Assembly (NCBI GenBank): GCA_023362775.1
Contig: JALMGJ010000015.1
Location: 23,463,001-23,527,000, forward strand
Source: Charina bottae
Lineage: Eukaryota > Chordata > Lepidosauria > Squamata > Charinaidae
DNA: 64,000 bases
Reading direction: 5' to 3'
In this document: positions 59,566-64,000 of the stretch, one piece after another
Layout of the letters: each line of letters begins with the position of its first letter
How positions within the stretch are numbered: the stretch's first letter is position 1
The notes under the pieces: model-generated
Databases searched by the model: none
The model's input: only the letters and a program-made list of their open reading frames with translations
Told to the model about the DNA's origin: nothing
Program-made: the position numbers and the translations under genes

Positions 59566-59690
59566 CAGTGTTTCTCAACCTTGGCAACTTTAAGCTGTGT
59601 GGACTTCAACTCCTAGAATTCCCCAGCCAGCCATGCTGGTTGAGGGATTCTGGGAGCTGAAGTCCACACAGCTTAAAGTTGCCAACACTG
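59566..59690. mobile_element. palindromic hAT MITE with 8-bp TSD
   Basis: It starts CAGTGTTTCTCAACCTTGG and ends GTTGCCAACACTG. Perfect duplications GTCTAGAC (59558-59565 and 59691-59698) flank it. The duplicated site is itself a palindrome. Confidence 0.9.
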
Positions 59691-59698
59691 GTCTAGAC

Positions 59699-61561
59699 TG
59701 TGGCTCTTCCTCCTGTCTCCCAAGGTCATTCCCACATCCCATTCCAAATACCAACTGGCCTCAGGCCACAAAAATTGGCCAGGGTAGAAAGTCAAACACA
59801 GGAAAATGGTGCAGCTCTTAAAAATCGGCTGGAGTAGTGTGACCAAATTCCACAAACCAGGATTTCCTGCGAGCCAGAAACCATTTCTGAAGCGTTCCTG
59901 TTGGCCAGCCCAGTAGAACAGCAGTCATCACCTCGGCTATCCAACAAACAGGCCTTCTCACTCAGGGACCCAGCATGGTCCTGGCTGTATCCCCCAATTC
60001 CCAACCGTCTGCAGGGCCCCAACAATGAGATTTGGTCACAACTTAGTAGCTTCCCAGTTAAATATTGGGGAGGGGAAATTCCAAATCTCATTAAAAAGGA
60101 TGCCTAGTGTAGAAAAAATGGATAGGGATCATTTTAACCCCTTTCTGACCTAAAACACGGCTATCCAGTAAAATAAATAAACGAGAAGATTTAAAATTGG
60201 CTAAACTATACTCCCCCCCCCAAAAAAATTGCACCCTTAATAATTAATTGATGGACTGACTGGTTTCTTTTGCACAATTTCTCCACCTCCCTCCTAAGGG
60301 ACTCTAGGCAGTTTACAGACATTAAAATATCAGTAATAAAGAATAACTAATACTTTATATCCAATCATTTAAGGTACAAGAGCCAATATGCAACATACAG
60401 TACGTTGTCTGCGAGCCGCCCAGGGTTATGTTGCGTACAAGGAGTGGCTATATAAATCTTTAAAATAAATAAACGAACAAACTTTAAAAGGCGTATCTGT
60501 AGGTACCCTGACCACTTTATCACAAAATGCACGAAGATGGCTTGGGGAAAAAGGCATTAGGTAACTTGGTGGAGAAAGTTCTTTCCTGGTTTTTAGCCAT
60601 CTAGCGGCCTGGATTTCCCTGCAGCATCTGGCTTAACGTGTTTGGAACAGGATTCTAATCTAGCAGGGCTCCTCTGAGCCTACGGGGAGCCAGAGATGCC
60701 TGATGAACAGCAAGAGAGACTGTCCTATGTTTGGTTCAGCTACCGCTCTCCCCAGAAAAAACGGGCCCTGTGCCAGATGTTCTGGTGGGCAAGCCCAGCA
60801 TCAGCTGAGAAGGCAGATGCTCATGTGCCCTGCTGCAAATCCAGATAATTCTGTAGCGCACACAAAAGCCGTAATGGCATGAGAAAGCTGGCACTTCCAC
60901 TGGGGGAGAGAAGAATGATCTGTGACCAGTCGTTCCCTGAAGTGGTCAGCGATGGCATCAGCTGTAGAAGCATCTGCTTGTCTTTCACCATTACGGCTCT
61001 TCTGGCAATACCACGACGTGATGGAAGTGGGAAGAGAGAGCAGCACCATCTGGTTGGAGCCGTACATGGTGCTCTCTGCGCCCAGCACCCTCCCCGCTAA
61101 ATCCCAGCCAGATGTTCTCTGGGCAGTCACCTGTGAGTGACGGGGGAGAAGAAGAACGAATTCTGGCCCAGACAAAAGCTAGCGGTGCTTCTTTCGGGCA
61201 AGGACCATGTGCTTGCACAGACGTGTTCACCCCCATACCCTCCTGCTGACTCTGTGCAGCAGTGGGAAGAACAATCCTGAGTAGTGGGGCAAATGTGCGC
61301 TGTGGGAGATTAAGCTGAGAGATGGCTCAGTGCTGTGAACACGTCTGCATTTCTAGATGGACAGAGGCCCTTGGAAGCCGTAGCACCTTCTCCCCTGGGG
61401 AGAAAACTCTGTGTTGTGTTTAGGCTTCCCTTAATTGGTTAACAAGTTTGGGCAAGATGGGCAACTCCCAACAGCTGAAAGCAGCTAGTATGGTGAAGGC
61501 CACCCAGGCTTAGCATCCAGCGGCTGGCCAGCTCCATCTTCAAGCCCAAACACTGAAGATT
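59699..61561. other. GSE1 upstream intron
   Basis: No exon is recognised. A retroposon tail of the 'gagccgcccaggg...tggctatataaat' kind, ending in AAATAAATAAA, lies at about 60240-60480, probably an old LINE or SINE 3' end on the plus strand. Confidence 0.45.
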
Positions 61562-61569
61562 AAATAGGG

Positions 61570-61982
61570 CAAAGCTTTCCAAACTGTGTGTCGGGACACA
61601 CTAGTGTGTCGCCTGGAGTGTTTAGGTGTGTTGCGTGGGAGACAGTTTGGGCGCAAAAATTGAAGAAGGGGCCAGCGCCAGAGAAAGAAGGGTGGAAAAG
61701 CACGCCCAGCGGAAAGCAGCCCGATTGGAACCCACCCGAAAACGGCGGGAAGAAAAAAGGATAAAAAGATGGCCGGCAGAGGAACGGGTTGTCCTGCGCC
61801 TTCTCTGCTGACCGCCGCCTCCGAGACCGCCTTGCCACCCCAGCTCACTGCTGAATCCTGCTTCCCTCCGTCTTCTCCGCGCAGGTCCTAGTGCCTGCCT
61901 TGTGCCCTGCTGTAAGAGTGTGTCGCGAAATGATGCATGTGTAAAAAGTGTGTCACCAACATGAAAAGTTTGGAAAGCTCTG
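61570..61982. mobile_element. longest CpG-rich hAT relative, 413 bp
   Basis: It starts CAAAGCTTTCCAAACTG and ends GTTTGGAAAGCTCTG, with near-identical flanks AAATAGGG (61562-61569) and ACATAGGG (61983-61990). The ends match the 26325/34583 family, but the 250-base middle is unlike the other copies and less CpG-rich. Confidence 0.85.
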
Positions 61983-61990
61983 ACATAGGG

Positions 61991-64000
61991 ACTACCAAAT
62001 GGGCTGTACGACTGACTGCCCTTGTTTTATGGGCTCCCCTCTGAAAGCATATTCCATTCCGGGGGTCCCTTTCTGTTTTGAAGGACCAGGCCAAGAAACT
62101 GATTGTGGGCCTTCCCAGGTCCACGAGTTGATTGAATCCATTTAATGAGTGCTCTGCCTGCAGGGAGCTTGCAGAACACACTCTACCTCTTTTAATAGGA
62201 TAAAAATCTCCTAATGGTTACCAAGTTCACAAAGTTTTGTGGATCCAGATGTTCACCTCTATGATCTCTACCGATTGTCTCGCACACATTTGGGTCTCCT
62301 GGGAATTTACGTCTTTGTAAAGTTACAAGTTTCTAGCTCTCCCTGCTACAGGGAGAAAAGATGTTAAAATATCTGACAAAATCTTGAGTGGAAACTCCTT
62401 TAAAGCTTTCTAATTTCTGATTATTTGTACTCATAAGGCTGATCATCCAAATCTCCATGCCCCCTTCCAGTCTCTGCAGTTGGCATATTAATTACAGAGA
62501 GACTTCAATCTTGAAAGGAGGGATATACAATGCAGATTAAAGAATGTATATTTGCATAATTTATTCCAATTGCAGACCGTGTGTACTTGATGAACGAAGA
62601 GCATATCCGGTCATGGCTGTTATTTTTTCCCAAGAAAGCTGGGAAAAGGGAACGTCCGCACTCCAATGAATGGTATCTCACAGACAGAATAATGGAAGGT
62701 TTTTTTTTCATTGTTAGTCAAGTAATTTACTCAAAAAGGGGCTGCTCGGAGCTCCTGAGAGTGCCTTGCTGAACTCCCATCCTGTGATCCTTCTGCTGTG
62801 AAGCATCTGTTTTTCTAATGGTAGACAAGTCCTAAACAGTCTCTTACGTTCAGGGCATTTGTCGACACAGATCATGGCCACATGAACATCAAGCACAATT
62901 ATCTCACAGGGAGCCATTGGCAAAGGTTCCTTGGGATGGGATGGGATGGGATGGGAAGTCAAGAAGAAGAAAAGTGGAGACAATGATCTGGCCCAGGGTC
63001 AAGTCTTCCTATGAGAGGTGCTGGGTATTCAGAACATCTGTGCAGTTTAAGATGACCCCCCCCCCCCCGATGGCTCAGCAACTGTCCCTCCAGTTGTGCA
63101 CAGATCAAATCTGAAATCCACAGAATTCATGATGCTCGGTCATACTTCTTCGCCCTCACCCCCCAAACACTGCCTATCCTGTTCTACATGCTGAACGGTG
63201 ATTTAGTTACACAGCGATGGAAGCAAGGTTTTGTTACGGTTCTAAGCTAATTCCTCGCTTGCCAATATTCAGGGGTTAGCAGTTGGTGTTCCCTGAATAG
63301 GAGCTAATGTCTACTTTGGCAGTCTTCAGAGAGGGAAGGGGAAGATGTTGTTCCACTCTGAATTCGGGAAGCTACTCGGCTGGAATGGAAGCAGATGGGG
63401 CAGCGCCAGGCAGAGCGCTCTCGTTTTGAGGGATGTGATGCAAGATCACAGTTCTCCTGTTTGGCTGAAGCTACGGAGAGCACCAAGGCGCTACAAAAGC
63501 CCCGTGTTCTCTCCTCAGAAGGAAAAGGAACGACACCTGGCTCCCCACTTGATCTTAAAAATGTCCTTTTCCAACAAACTGCCACTAGGGATTTCACAGG
63601 CTTGGAAGCTAAACCCAGAGGTCAGACTTCTCTTTTGCATTAAACGCCCTTCCAAAGGTGAATTCCCTGTTTTTGTTTCCCCTTGGAAGATACGCCCTGG
63701 TTGGGATTCACTAGTTCCAAGCCAGGTACCGTGGGAGACCATTCAAGTGTATTTATTAAACATGAATACAAGAAACAATCGGCGAGCAGCTGAGAACTCC
63801 TCAAGACTTGCAAATCTCCTCAGAAGATCCATTGGCCATAATTAATTCATAGAGATGGGCCACCGATTGGAATTTTTAATGAGCAAGAACATCTGTTTGC
63901 TCTCAGAATGCAGCGTGCGCCTGGGGCGCCACACACCCGCTTCCCTCCCACAGCCAGCCCACAGACAAATCCCGACCTTCTCCATGCGGCGATGATCTAG
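61991..64000. other. GSE1 upstream intron, end of window
   Basis: No exon was recognised. A (GGGAT)n run lies at 62932-62957 and a C run at 63056-63068. The remaining amino-terminal exons of GSE1 were searched for here and not found. Confidence 0.5.

Noticed and set aside
59087..64000. Search for the GSE1 amino-terminal exons
   Set aside because: No frame matches the expected Ser/Thr/Pro-rich amino-terminal region; these exons lie beyond the window.

Overview
This is vertebrate nuclear DNA, most likely from a squamate reptile (lizard or snake). Split exons, a full-length Sauria-type tRNA SINE, BovB/RTE LINE fragments, CR1 fragments and many hAT-type miniature elements all point that way. I had no database access: gene names rest on recognising protein sequences, and repeat names on hallmark sequences plus target-site duplications (TSDs) that I could read directly.

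Four genes are supported, in the order EMC8 (+), C16orf74 (+), GINS2 (+), GSE1 (-). This is the conserved block at human 16q24.1, seen here in the opposite orientation. EMC8 (2906-5451) is missing only its first coding exon, which lies upstream of base 1. C16orf74 (coding exons at 15576-15603 and 24132-24301) is a tiny predicted protein carrying the calcineurin-docking PDIIIT motif, with a CpG island about 5 kb upstream of its start codon. GINS2 (31710-35473) is complete, five exons and 185 residues, behind a CpG-rich promoter with repeated CCAAT, GC-box and E2F-like sites. GSE1 (59086 down to 41973) is represented by its last 13 coding exons, 1,048 codons plus stop; its amino-terminal exons lie beyond base 64000. 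GINS2 and GSE1 converge, leaving about 6.5 kb between their stop codons for both 3' UTRs.

The proteins do unrelated jobs: ER membrane-protein insertion (EMC8), a calcineurin-binding adaptor (C16orf74), the replicative CMG helicase (GINS2) and an HDAC/LSD1-CoREST-associated corepressor (GSE1). They are neighbours by ancient synteny, not a functional operon.

The rest is intron and intergenic DNA with many transposon fossils: palindromic hAT MITEs with clean 8-bp duplications, a CpG-rich hAT family of very variable interior, two adjacent hAT-like elements sharing an inverted GC-rich CCAAT/GC-box module, a Tc1/mariner-like element with TA duplications, 5S-rRNA-derived fragments, a tRNA SINE with an internally amplified 100-bp unit, and long microsatellites. 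I found no bacterial-type system, CRISPR, or intact autonomous transposon. The most interesting points are the repeated modules at the GINS2 promoter and first intron, the shared module between the two hAT-like elements, a nested hAT insertion, and the microsatellites that form splice-acceptor tracts.
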